A stretch of 64,000 bases of DNA from Marasmius tenuissimus (lineage: Eukaryota > Basidiomycota > Agaricomycetes > Agaricales > Marasmiaceae): positions 3,410,001 through 3,474,000 of the forward strand of contig JAQOTA010000053.1 in the NCBI GenBank assembly GCA_029532415.1. Reading direction: 5' to 3'. Position 1 is the stretch's first letter. Each line of letters starts with the position of its first letter. A program made the position numbers and the translations under genes. This document shows, piece after piece, positions 12,716 to 23,096 of the stretch. The notes beneath the pieces were generated by a model. The model searched no databases and had not been told where the DNA came from. It worked only from the letters and a program-made list of their open reading frames with translations.

Positions 12716-13990
12716 ATGAACCATCGCATCGAGACCGTCGCGGAACTCACAGGTATGTATCCGTCTTCATTCATTCACACCCTACAAAAAAAAAACGGGA
12801 GTCTACCTTAGGTCACGATGATCGCGCCTGGCACGTCGCATGGAACCCTTCCAAGTCTTTGCTTGCCTCTTGCTCCGCCGATAAATCGGTCAGATTGTAT
12901 GCGTATTCACAAGACGGCTCAAAGTTCTCTCATATCACTACGATTCCTACCGGACACACCAAGACGGTACGAGCCGTTGCATGGTCTCCATCCGGCCAAA
13001 CTCTCGCAACGGCATCTTTCGATGCCAACATAGGAATATGGGAGCAAGAGCCCGATGAAGATGGAAATACAGAAGCCGGTGAATGGGAGTGTGCGAGTCT
13101 CTTGGAGGGTCATGAAACGGAATGCAAGAGCGTTGCGTATTCGAGCTCAGGAACTCTATTGGCCAGCTGTAGTCGGGACAAAACTGTTTGGGTTTGGGAG
13201 GGTAGGCTCATCCGCTATCTGCAAAACGTTTCATCATTAACAAATAACCAGTTCAACCTGATTCCGATTTCGAGTGTATGGGTGTCCTAATGGAGCACTC
13301 GCAGGACGTGAAATGCGTGGCCTGGCATCCACAGGAAGAGGTCCGTCTGCCAACCTTCTCTGTTTGTTTCAACATCGCACCAAGTCTTCGCCTTGCATTT
13401 CATCGCCATCTGCCAGTGTAGATCCTAGCATCAGCATCTTACGACGACACTATCAAACTCTATGTGGACGATCCTCAAGATGATTGGTACTGCTGTGCTA
13501 CGCTTACAGGACACACATCCACCGTTTGGTCTCTTGCCTGGTCTCCCAACGGTAGCTATCTGGCGTCTGCATCAGACGACAAAACCATCCGGATATGGAG
13601 ACGAACGGGTGAATTCGAATTCAAGTGTGTCTCCGTAATCGAAGGACACGAACGAAGTATCTATTCCGTCAGTTGGGGGAATGGATCCAGCGACATGGAA
13701 GGTACTCCTGGGCTCCAAGGGTGGCTGGCCAGTGGAGGGGGAGACGGAGTCTTGCGAGTATGGGAAATCAAAGTAAGTGACCTGTTCCACTCGCCAAAAT
13801 TTTTCTGACGATTTCATAGGATGGTGCTTCTACAGAAGACCCACCCTCGCATGCGATGATAGCATCCTTGCCTAATGCTCATGGAGTGCACGACGTGAAT
13901 ACCGTCGTATGGTGCCCGAAGAAAGGATTGGGTCACTTACTGGCCACCACTGGCGATGACGGGCTCGTCAAGGTTTGGAATGTCGTGTAG
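12716..13990 (+). CDS. CIA1: Cytosolic Fe-S assembly WD40 protein Cia1/CIAO1
   Basis: Cia1 is the WD40 platform of the cytosolic iron-sulfur targeting complex, which delivers Fe-S clusters to nuclear and cytosolic apoproteins. Five exons: 12716-12752, 12812-13201, 13252-13340, 13422-13772 and 13820-13990, giving 345 residues. Seven WD repeats are visible; examples are GHDDRAWHVAWNPSKSLLAS, GHTKTVRAVAWSPSGQTLAT, GHETECKSVAYSSSGTLLAS and GHTSTVWSLAWSPNGSYLAS. The last repeat ends DDGLVKVWNVV. The long loop before the last two strands (WGNGSSDMEG) also fits the family. It is 282 bases downstream of RPL23 on the same strand and convergent with the next gene. Confidence 0.94.
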
Positions 13991-14196
13991 TACTACTCAT
14001 TAATGTATAATAGATATTCACAATCGTGTGCAGATCAAGAAAAAATTTGCCTCAGGGGATCATCAGAGTTCTCGCAACTTTTTCGCCGCCTTACACTGTA
14101 TCGCACAGAGTGCAAAGTTCGTGACATTCCAATGGAAAGAATTAGTATTGAAGTTGAACGTTGGCTCGGATGCTCCGATATGAGAACATCCACTAC

Positions 14197-14892
14197 CTAC
14201 ATTGAGGGAGGAGGCGGAAACGCCTTGTTCACGCCGTCCCAGTCCGGTTCTGCCAAATGTGCGCGATACATAATCCCTGGCCAAGACGCGGCCGGTGCTT
14301 TCTGTGGTCTTCTTACCGCCTGTTCAACAACACTATCTCCCAGTACCTTCTCAATCCCAAGTCGTGGATACTTTTCCTCAAACTGTTTTCTCAGACCCTC
14401 GACGTCAATGTCGAAACCACCGGCACCTCTTCCGAAATCTATGAGAACGGCTTCCCGAACAATCTTCGCGAGCTCTGCGATACGTTCCGCGATTCCTGCA
14501 GAAGTATGTAGTGCGATGGCGACCCAGACCTCGTGAACATCTTTCTCGTCGACACCGAAGCTACGAAGGTGAGCGGCCGCGGCGTCACCACCCTCGACCT
14601 CGAAGCGTTGTGGACCATCATAGGCTTTGCAAGTACCGATATCATGCATTATGCAGGCTGTGAAAAGCAGATCGTGTTTCTCGGGCGTCGAGTAAACTTT
14701 CGAGTTGGATGATTTTGCGAGAGCTGACGCGTAGAGATACACTCGGACACTATGATTGAGGACGGCGGGTCCCAAGTGAGAGGATGCGAGTTCGAGAGCA
14801 TTCTGGGAGATCTTTGACGATGGTACGAAGCTGGTATCCCAATCATGTGCAACAGAGGATGTCGCTGCTGAGAAAGATTCTGGAGGACACAT
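14197..14892 (-). CDS. HD-domain hydrolase, cyanamide hydratase-like
   Basis: A single-exon protein of 231 residues with the HD metal-dependent phosphohydrolase fold. NHSVRVYLYASAL supplies the first His, and FTACIMHDIG supplies the HD pair that binds the metal. The spacing and the block KAYDGPQRFEVEGGDAAAAH resemble fungal cyanamide hydratases and related urea-forming HD proteins. Activity on cyanamide is family-based inference; many relatives are of unknown substrate. No signal peptide is visible. The lack of introns is unusual in this window. It is convergent with CIA1 (206 bases apart). Confidence 0.8.
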   Translation of the reverse strand: MCPPESFSAATSSVAHDWDTSFVPSSKISQNALELASSHLGPAVLNHSVRVYLYASALAKSSNSKVYSTPEKHDLLFTACIMHDIGTCKAYDGPQRFEVEGGDAAAAHLRSFGVDEKDVHEVWVAIALHTSAGIAERIAELAKIVREAVLIDFGRGAGGFDIDVEGLRKQFEEKYPRLGIEKVLGDSVVEQAVRRPQKAPAASWPGIMYRAHLAEPDWDGVNKAFPPPPSM

Positions 14893-15892
14893 TGCTCGTT
14901 CGATCTCTTTGAGATTTTTGTGTGATTGTGAATATTAGACCAGTAGAAATCAACCAAATTTTAGGTTAATTTTAGGTTACTCACCACGATGATCGACGTT
15001 GACGTTGACGTTGACGATCAACTCTTTGTTGAGCCTGAGAAAGTTGTGTCGCTGCCAATATTCCTCCTCATGTTACAACCTCCCGCCACTTCATATTAAA
15101 GCTTCACATATGTGTCACTAGCAGTTTGTCGCAGCGATGTCGTGGGAATGTCATACAAAAAATGCACGATAGAACGATGTGCTAACTGTCGTTACGGCCT
15201 CAGCAAATACTCCCGTTGCGATTAGAAGCGATGTACATCGGGGTTTTGTGAGGGAGCAAAAAGTACGTAGCAATAGATGTAGTGGGCCTGAAGGTGGAGT
15301 CATGAATGTAGTTTTTGATCTTTCCAACGATTCGCACCCACGCATATCATATTCTACTCCTTAGAGTTATCGTTGGAACCGGCTCACCGGCACCCTCAGC
15401 GAATCCCTTTAAATCATCGGTACGAGACGAGAACGGCATCTGTCCGCCGTTAGCATACCGCCTTGCAAGCAGGCACTCCAAGCCCTTGTGATGCCTGTAG
15501 GCTGGTCGGCTGGTCGGCTGGTACTTATTTATTCGTCCCGGGGCAAGTGCCGGCCCACTTCAATGGCGAGCGGAAGGATGTTGTGGGTGCTTATAGGCAT
15601 CAAATACAGAATTTCCCAGGATCCAATTTCTGGAAAAGGAAATCTCGCAATTTGTGGGTCAACAATTTCGTAGTACACGTTTGGCATTTTGAGTTACTTT
15701 TATGATTACATGCTCATCTTTCCTTTGTAATATAGTCGGGAGCGATCTGCTGAACTTCGTGCTGCTCCTCCGCAACTTGTTGGAAGTACTACTCGGGTAA
15801 TTGTCCAGTGAGCTGTACAAGTACGCATCAGTCAACATGAAACCCGAATGCCTTCTCCCAAGAATATCTCAACATACCATTGGCAATTGCGC
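14893..15892. other. Intergenic region
   Basis: About 1 kb between the HD-domain gene start and the 3' end of the next minus-strand gene. It contains the upstream region of the HD gene and a short GACGTT tandem repeat at 14995-15016. No protein-like reading frame could be supported. Confidence 0.55.
14995..15016. repeat. GACGTT hexamer repeat
   Basis: The unit GACGTT is repeated three and two-thirds times without error, about 105 bases upstream of the HD-domain gene start. It may be a simple-sequence run or a set of protein-binding sites; the sequence cannot distinguish these. Confidence 0.8.
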
Positions 15893-16645
15893 TCATGCCT
15901 CACCCTTCCCAGGGTCCTTGAAATCTTTCCCAACCCTAAATTCCATCACGTCACACATGCCGGCTAAAGTCTTCTTTGTGTCACTCTGCAATCCCCACCA
16001 AGACTCCATCTCTTTGATATTGGCTTCTAACTTTATCGTCACCACCGAGATGTAGGGGTCATCGGGGAAGGCCCGGTTGGTGCCCAATGCAAACTGAAAA
16101 CGATACTCCCAGGAGGAGTCCAACTCGGAGCTCGAATTTGACTTGGAAAAGTCAGCCCAGCCATCGTCCCTGGCTTTCTTGAGACTGGTGAAGGTGGTCT
16201 CTAGGCTCTTGCGAAGTGCGATCACTTCGTCCGGCCTCAAGTCGAGAGTGGAGGCATCGCGCAAGAAAATGGCAATCTTACCAGCCATGTCTGAAACAGT
16301 CATCTCTTGTTGCGGGATGAGCTCTTTCTTCGAATCGTTGACATCGATGTCGTCGCCTGTATATTGTCAATCATGAGCATACTATTTATGAGGAATGATG
16401 AAAGTCGCTGAGCTCACCTGGGTACTTTTCGAGGGCTTGCATGAACTCACGCCATTTGAACGCCTTGGGCTCGTTGGGGTCGACAAAGTGCGACGCGAAT
16501 GAGTTGAGCTGGTGGGCAGTGGGGACAAGGGGTCGAGGAAGCTTGGAGTATTGCCCTTCAAAGTAGATGGAGCCTATAGACGAGAGTCAGCACAGAGCAC
16601 TCGATGATCAACGGCGTGCAGCCTACCGTCTTGGGTAGTGGCCAT
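15893..16645 (-). CDS. Cyt-like (delta-endotoxin CytB fold) fungal protein
   Basis: Three exons: 16645-16627, 16573-16418 and 16356-15893, giving 212 residues. The C-terminal half resembles the fungal branch of the Cyt delta-endotoxin fold (the group that includes volvatoxin A2). It has a Trp-containing strand, then an alternating pattern with YRFQFALGT and ISVVTIKLEANI, and finally a Trp-Trp-containing helix followed by MCDVMEFRV. Members bind membranes and can be cytolytic; in fungi they are thought to act in defence, but the target here is unknown. No signal peptide is visible. The reading frame is intact, with no sign of decay. The family call rests on pattern recall and needs a profile search. 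Confidence 0.6.
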
Positions 16646-18164
16646 ATCTGTTAAGGTAGAGCTAGTTCTGGAATGATTACAACTCGATGGTACTCGAGGT
16701 GTGTCGAGAACCAGGGAGCAGAAAGTCCCGCTTTTATAATCTTTGCCATCCGACGTATCCGGACTCGATATTAGTGATGGATAACTCCAATCCTGAGTGG
16801 TCTGGCTTCTGGAAGTCACCCTAGAACTCGAGTGCATCGTTTTCCTTGTCCTTCTGGCCCGAATAATGATAAATTGACGTGTTATTGACACGGCTCTGTC
16901 TTGAGATGAACACCATTAAATGCGTATGACTGACGGTCAGGTCAGCCGATGTTCGATGGAAGTGTACGATGGTGCAACCGAAATGAGTGGTGTTCTGTGA
17001 CTTTCATCAGTCCTTCATTCATGCCGCCGTGCTCAGTACTGAGGAACCATGTAGCCGTGCCGAACAGTAGAGCGCAACAAGCAAGAAACCCTGCCCTGCC
17101 TCTGACAGAGTGTATGTCCAGCCAACGATCCATGTAATAGTGGACTACTTTGAAGGTCATAAAGAAATTCTGTTCGAAGCATCCCAGGTAATCGCGTCCT
17201 TTGGATCGTGCGAACAGTGGAAATGTGGGAGTCCGCAAGTTCACTGTTCGACCGTCTTCTTCCAATGCCGTGCGAGAGCTTCAGCCGATACACAGGCTGA
17301 GAGAAGGAGGATGAGAGGCAACCCAAATCAGAGCACACGTCAGACATGCGAGGGTTTTGCACTCCGTCTTCTTGGGAGCCTGCTCACTATGATCAGTACG
17401 AGTACCGCAGATATATCGCGAAAAGGGAGGTTGAACAAGAGGATTAGCTCACCGAGCCGGATGTTAAGGCAAGTGAGAATCGTTCGCCTAGCGGAACTAG
17501 ACTCGTCTGATCGCGCTCACTGCTCAGTCAGACAAAACCTCCTTTGACCCTTGTCCAAGGTCTGCAAGGATTTTATCCCAACCGCGATGGAGCCCTTGAT
17601 TTTCAGATTGTCCAGTTCATTAACTATGTAGTAGCTATGCCCGACGAGCCAACATCCACGGGGCGAGCGAGCGTGAGTTCGCATACTCTTTGATCTCCAG
17701 TAACGGTACGAACCCATCTTGGAAGTCTCGTGTCACCTTTGCGGTGCTAGATATTGAGATGTTGACTACCTCGTTCACAACAGCAAGGTTGAGCGACAGA
17801 ACTGCCGCGCTAAATCCTGGGTACTGTTAGAGTAGAAGGGCAAAGAGAAGAAGAATCATCTTACCTTATCTAACAGGTTGGACGCGGCGGACTACTACAT
17901 GTATTTACAAAGCATCAGTTGTCCGAAACGCCCGTGGTGAAGTTTGGTCGAGTATTGACCTCGAAGATGTCGACTCAGTGAGAAAAATTGTTACTCTGAA
18001 CGTAGCTAGTACCACCCAATAATGAATTTGTAACTGCTTCGAATCGTGTTTCAGATAAAGAGGATTGAGTCTGTCTGAGTCAGATTAAAATTTGCCATAA
18101 GTCCAGGATCGCCGTGATCACGATATCGGGCTTTTTCAATTTGACACCCTTTCCTTTTCACGCG
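16646..18164. other. 1.5 kb region without a supported gene
   Basis: Contains the upstream region of the Cyt-like gene and that of HIS5. Several mid-size open frames exist on both strands (for example 17110-17547 + and 16942-17265 -). Two minus-strand stretches (about 17830-17650 and 17205-16950) look weakly like pieces of an ABC-transporter membrane domain, but in the wrong order and with frame breaks. I do not call a gene. Confidence 0.45.
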
Positions 18165-19522
18165 ATGCCCATCCTCGGTCTTCCCTCTAACCTACCTCCA
18201 TCCAAACCTTCTCACTTTGACATCGAACGTGTCATTCGTTCCAATATCCTCGCTCTTCATCCGTATAGATGCGCTAGAGATGATTACAAGGAAGGCATCC
18301 TCTTAGACGCCAATGAAAACGCCCTCGGACATTCCATTTCAACATCAAGTGATGAAGTCTTCAGTCAGGAATTGAAACCATCGCTCGACCTTGACCTACA
18401 CCGATACCCAGATCCTTCTCATGACCCAATCAAAGACCGCATAAAAAACCTACGGTCAATCTCCGGCATAGATCACATCTTCCTGGGGGTTGGTTCTGAC
18501 GAGGTTATCGACTTGCTCATGCGGGTCTGTGTGACTCCTGGAGGACAGGAAAAGATTCTCATAACTCCTCCGACATACGGAATGTACAGTGTCTGTGCGC
18601 AGGTCAACGATGTTGGCGTTGTGAAAGTTCCCCTGGAGCTCTCTGGAGATAAGGGCGAGGGAGGCGCCAATGGGAGATTCAGTGTTCAAGTTGACGCAGT
18701 ATGTTACATCTAACATGTACTCTTCCTGTCTCATCTGAACCATCCTGAAACAGGTGAAAGAGGTAATCGATTCCGATCCAGGCATTAAGCTCATCTTCCT
18801 ATGTTCACCGGGAAACCCCACTGGAACGTTAATTCCACTCGAGTCCATTAGGGCTCTCTTGGAGTACGAGAACTTCAAAGGGATTGTCGTCGTCGACGAA
18901 GCCTATATAGATTTCTCGGCAGAAGGCAGCAGTGCGGTCGCTCTCGTCAAAGAATACGCCAACCTGTGTGTTATGCAAACCTTGAGCAAAAGCTTCGGTC
19001 TCGCTGCTATCAGGCGAGTAGAGGCTCTCAATGATCACCGTTCCTCCTATCTCACCGACAAACAGGCTGGGAGTCGCAATAGCGCAACCTCCTCTGATTC
19101 AAGTCCTAACAAACACCAAAGCACCCTACAATATCTCGACACCCGCAGCATATTTCGCGCTATCTGCCCTATCACCCACTTCCCTCGCGACCATGCGCGC
19201 TAAAGTTGACAAGCTTGTCAAGTCTCGGGACGAACTTCTTCAGGCACTTTCCACGCTCGCCCACCTTGGTGTGGGATCAGCTATTGGCGATAATGATGCC
19301 AACTTCCTCATGATCCCAATTCTCAGCAAAACCGAGCCGAAACGACCGGATAACGTGCGGGCGCAGAAGGTTTACAAAACTTTAGCGAAGCACAGGGGAA
19401 TCGTCGTCAGGTTCAGAGGCAACGAACCCGGGTGCGAGGCCTGCTTGAGGATTACTGTTGGGAGTGAAGAGGAGAACGAGGCGGTGATTAGAGAGTTGGG
19501 CAAGTTGCTTCAAGAGATCTAA
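18165..19522 (+). CDS. HIS5: Histidinol-phosphate aminotransferase
   Basis: PLP-dependent class II aminotransferase that converts imidazole acetol phosphate to histidinol phosphate in histidine synthesis. Three exons: 18165-18698, 18754-19013 and 19066-19522, giving 416 residues. Seen: LLDANENALG near the N-terminus, LHRYPDPSHDPIKDRI, SPGNPTGTLIPLESIR, VVVDEAYIDFS and the Schiff-base lysine in TLSKSFGLAAIR, then VVRFRGNEPGCEACLRITVG. Intron 2 (19014-19065) begins with GC rather than GT (AG|GCGAGT). This is the only donor that keeps the frame and the family sequence AIRLGVAIA. The ATG at 18165 is the first in frame. Confidence 0.95.
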
Positions 19523-19874
19523 ACTTGTAGATTCAGGTCCCCCGTTTTTGAATCTATCAGTCGTGATAACAATCCCTGTCGGCTTTCGGAGACTCCCTCC
19601 TACCGATAATGACGCCCATCCTCGCGCACTCAAACAGGCGCTGAAAAACGCTTCTTTCGGCTGTGTGGGCGCGGTCGCGAAACTGACCGTGACGGTCGTT
19701 CATTCAAAACGCGTCAGTGCTGCGTACACATTCCGTGATACGAGTCATACTCTTCCTTTACACGAGGCCATCTATTTCATACTCAGCCATCAACTCAGAT
19801 TGTGTGTCCCTGGCCCAGTGACCATATAAACCAGAACCTCCAAAGGTTAACTTTGCCCATTCTTTCTTTGCGGG
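19523..19874. other. Intergenic region between HIS5 and the BCS1-like gene
   Basis: HIS5 3' end and promoter of the next gene on the same strand. Nothing else could be supported. Confidence 0.6.
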
Positions 19875-22149
19875 ATGGAAAACGCGTTACAGCAAATCTT
19901 CTTCCTTGCGAACATTTCCCCAGGAAACTTCTCTGCTAATGCTACTTCCCCACAAGATGTAGGAGCTTCCAGTTTGAACAGCATCTCCAGCATCATAGGA
20001 TTTCTGTTCACGTTCTCAGCATTGCGAGACTGGCTGAAGCTGATCGTTATCGGAGGGTTTCTCGAGACTTGTCGCCGTTTCGTGTTTTCGGTGTATTCCA
20101 AGTTTATGAATTCCTTCTGGATCAACGCTTACTTTGAAGACGACGATGTCGTATACGGTGAGTCTATCTTTTCTAAGTACGCCGCCAGCTGCCTTCTCGG
20201 CTTACGCCCACCCTTGCAGATTGGGTCATGCTTTGGCTAGCCAAGCAGCCCTCATGGAGTAAGTCTCTCGGCCGGTCACTTTTATCGTCTGCTGACCCAA
20301 ACCCCTGAACGTCAGGAAACACTCGCGACGTCGAAGTTAGCACACAAACTTACGGGGCTAACTCGACCTCGATCCAGTTGGACGGTGACGCCAACTCGAC
20401 CAACATCTTCAAGTCATCGCGCAAGTTGACCTACCTCCCCTCTTTATCCACGACATACAACCTCTGGTACAAACGGAGGTATATGACGATAACACGCACT
20501 CAGCAACAGACCGGTTGGTATGGTCAGAAGGAACGGACTTTGCGAATTAGGTACGATTGCGGCCGTCACCTGATCGCGAGTCAGATCTATCTGTTCTGAC
20601 CTGTGCACCCGCCATCTAGTATCTTCACGAGACGACCGAGTCTTCTGGTTGAGCTCCTGCAAGAAGCTAGGGATGCATATTTAGCAGACCAAGAGCACAG
20701 TATGTGCGTCTACGTATCGGACAAGTAAGTCGGGATGCCTCGCCACGATGTTGGATGCTGGGATTTACGGATTCTCCCCAAGCAACAACAACTGGAAACA
20801 CGTCGCCTGTCGTCCCAAACGAAGCATGCAGTCCATCATCCTCGATCCAGGTATCAAGGATAGGCTTCTCGAAGATGCGCGCGATTTCCTCTCCAGCAAG
20901 GCATGGTACGCAGAACGAGGCATTCCTTTCCGTCGCGGATATCTCTTGGTGAGTCTGCCAAACATCCGCGACACCCTTTAGACGAGAGAGCCTGACTCGA
21001 TGGTTGAAGTATGGCGCACCAGGAAGCGGGAAGACATCCCTTATCCACAGTATGGCGGGTGAATTGGGTCTCGACGTCTACATTGTGTCACTCTCGAGAT
21101 CTGGTCTTGACGATAACTCGTTAAGCGAGTTGATCAACGAGCTCCCTGAGAGGTGTATCGCACTAATGGAGGACGTCGATGCCGCGTTCACACACGGTGT
21201 ATCGCGAGATTCGAACTCGTCTTCTACGCCCACTGCAACCACATCGGAAGTTGCCCCACTTCCGCCACCTCCTAGCGGCGCGGCGCCAGTTCCGACTCCC
21301 AGCAGGTAAGTAAGCCAACATTGCGATGGAAATCATCCCGAGCTCTGAGACGCTTGTCACAGATTGAGCCTGAGTGGTTTGCTCAATGCCCTTGACGGAG
21401 TGGGTGCTCAGGAAGGACGTATCCTGTTTGCCACCACGAACAAATACTCCTCCCTCGACCCCGCTCTATGTAGACCCGGGCGTATGGACCTCCACATCGA
21501 GTTTAAGCTTGCTAGCAAGTACCAAGCGAAAGAGCTGTTCGCCCGATTCTACAATCCCCGAGAGGAGCACCACGAAGATGAGAAAGAGGAGGGTGAAAAG
21601 GAGAAGGAAAGTGATTCCGGATATGGATCCGTAGACGGGGAAGCAGACTCAGAAGCGGTGGACAAACCACTTCTCGTCTCGGAGGAGACAAAAGCAAAGC
21701 CTCACGCAACCAAGGATAATGGCGAGTGCCGCACGACAAACTTGTCGAGCCGAGAGATAAGAACATGTGCATCTGAGTTTGCAGACGCGCTCCCCGACCG
21801 CGAATTCTCGATGGCAGCATTGCAGGGATACCTGATGCTTTACAAAACGCGTCCATTGATGGCGATTCAGGAGTTCAAGGCTTGGATAGAGAAGGAGCGC
21901 TCTGAACAAGCGAAGAAACAAAAGGAGAAAACTGACAAGGAGGCAGAGGAGGCAAAGAAGAAGAAAGAGAAGGAGGAGAAAGAGAAGAAGGAAACCGAAG
22001 AAAAGGAACGTAAAGAAAAGGAAGAGAAGGAGACGCGAGAAAAGTTGGTGAAGGAGATGAGAGAGAAGGTTGAGAGAGAAGTTCGAGAGACCATCGAGAA
22101 GGAAATGAGGGCGGCTGCTGAGAAGGAGTTGCGAGTGAGTACCGTGTAA
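19875..22149 (+). CDS. BCS1-like mitochondrial AAA ATPase with charged C-terminal tail
   Basis: AAA ATPase of the Bcs1 family. The founding member translocates the folded Rieske protein across the inner membrane during complex III assembly; basidiomycetes carry several divergent paralogues, so the exact client is unknown. Seven exons: 19875-20157, 20220-20258, 20316-20550, 20620-20724, 20783-20948, 21010-21305 and 21363-22149, giving 636 residues. An N-terminal membrane segment (about residues 40-65) precedes the BCS1_N domain (RSMQSIILDPGIKDRLLEDA). Walker A is GAPGSGKTS, Walker B is CIALMEDVDAAF, and LSLSGLLNALDGVG and CRPGRMDLHIEF follow. A Pro/Ser-rich insert separates Walker B from the next motif. 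The last 90 or so residues are almost all Lys and Glu, a predicted long charged helix not found in yeast Bcs1. Confidence 0.88.
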
Positions 22150-22207
22150 GATACGGATTCCTGGACTTTCATGACGTGTATACCATTAGTATCAACGGAC
22201 ACCATAG

Positions 22208-22566
22208 CTATTGATCCACGCTGTACGTATTCTTTTCCAACTGTCGGAGATTTGAGAACCAGACTTTTGCAACGCAGATACACGAGGACTCACTTCCGAC
22301 TCAAGCTCCCTTCTAACCCTGTACTCTTCGTCTGCCTTGATGACCACATGATGGTCATCCAAGTCTTCGATTATGAATCCCTGACGCTCATTGAGGATGA
22401 GCAGAATCTGTTTCACAGCAGCATCACTGGGAAACATGAACACAACGTCAGCTGCGCTTTCGCGGATCGACGAACCATGTCAGGAGGACCCCTGCAGAGT
22501 TCGAGTATAACATTAAGGCCAAGTTGGGCGTTGCAAAGAACAGGACAGACCTTTCACTGCTCGCAT
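22208..22566 (-). CDS. TFB5: TFIIH subunit Tfb5 (TTDA/GTF2H5)
   Basis: Tfb5 is the smallest TFIIH core subunit; it binds Tfb2 and stimulates the XPB ATPase in nucleotide excision repair. The gene is visible only after splicing: exons 22566-22551 (16 bases), 22491-22476 (16 bases), 22426-22294 and 22240-22208, giving 65 residues. The product opens MRAVKGVLLTCDAAVKQILL, continues GFIIEDLDDHHVVIKA and ends SELEKNTYSVDQ. This matches the family along its whole length, which is normally 65-75 residues. Every junction has GT..AG ends. It is tail to tail with the BCS1-like gene, with 58 bases between the stop codons. Confidence 0.9.
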
Positions 22567-23096
22567 TGCAGCGGAACGGCTGTTGAATGGTGACGGTAGC
22601 GGTGAAAGATTGTTAGCCGCTGTCACCTCGTGTCCTCTTTCATCTCGACCACCGCCAGTGTCAAGTTTCAAGTTGGCTCAGCCCCCAAGTACGGCACTCA
22701 TAATACGTCGTTAGTTGGACTGTATTCTGGAAGGAGTAGAGCGGGAGATTATAGATGCGTCGGCCGTGATCCCACTGAATATTCCGACCAAATTCGTGAG
22801 CTCGGACCGTCCGGATCGTTTATTAGATGCTCTCTCTCGTTCGCAAACGGCTTCCTGTATCATTTTCACCTTGCTACTCTCGATCACTTCATTCCTTCGC
22901 ATTCAGTACATTCAACATGGCATTACCCGCAGAAATTAGACCAGAAACCAGGTAAGTTCAACACCGTCAACCCAAGGTTTCCCATTGACTGATATAACAG
23001 CTCTTCTTCTGCTTCTCCCCACATCATTGGCCTCCCAATTTCATTCCCAGATCCCACGTCGATAGCAACGCCAGCCCCAGGGAATCACAAGACAAC
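22567..23096. promoter_or_regulatory. Divergent upstream region of TFB5 and RKI1
   Basis: Lies between the TFB5 start (minus) and the RKI1 start (plus). The RKI1 side contains an upstream ATG at 22916 followed by a likely 5' leader intron (about 22954-23001). The spliced upstream frame ends at 23106, overlapping the RKI1 ATG. No separate gene is seen. Confidence 0.5.

Noticed and set aside
16942..17830. Minus-strand fragments resembling an ABC-transporter membrane domain
   Set aside because: The pieces are weak, in the reverse of the expected order, and broken by frame changes. No ATPase motif is present nearby.
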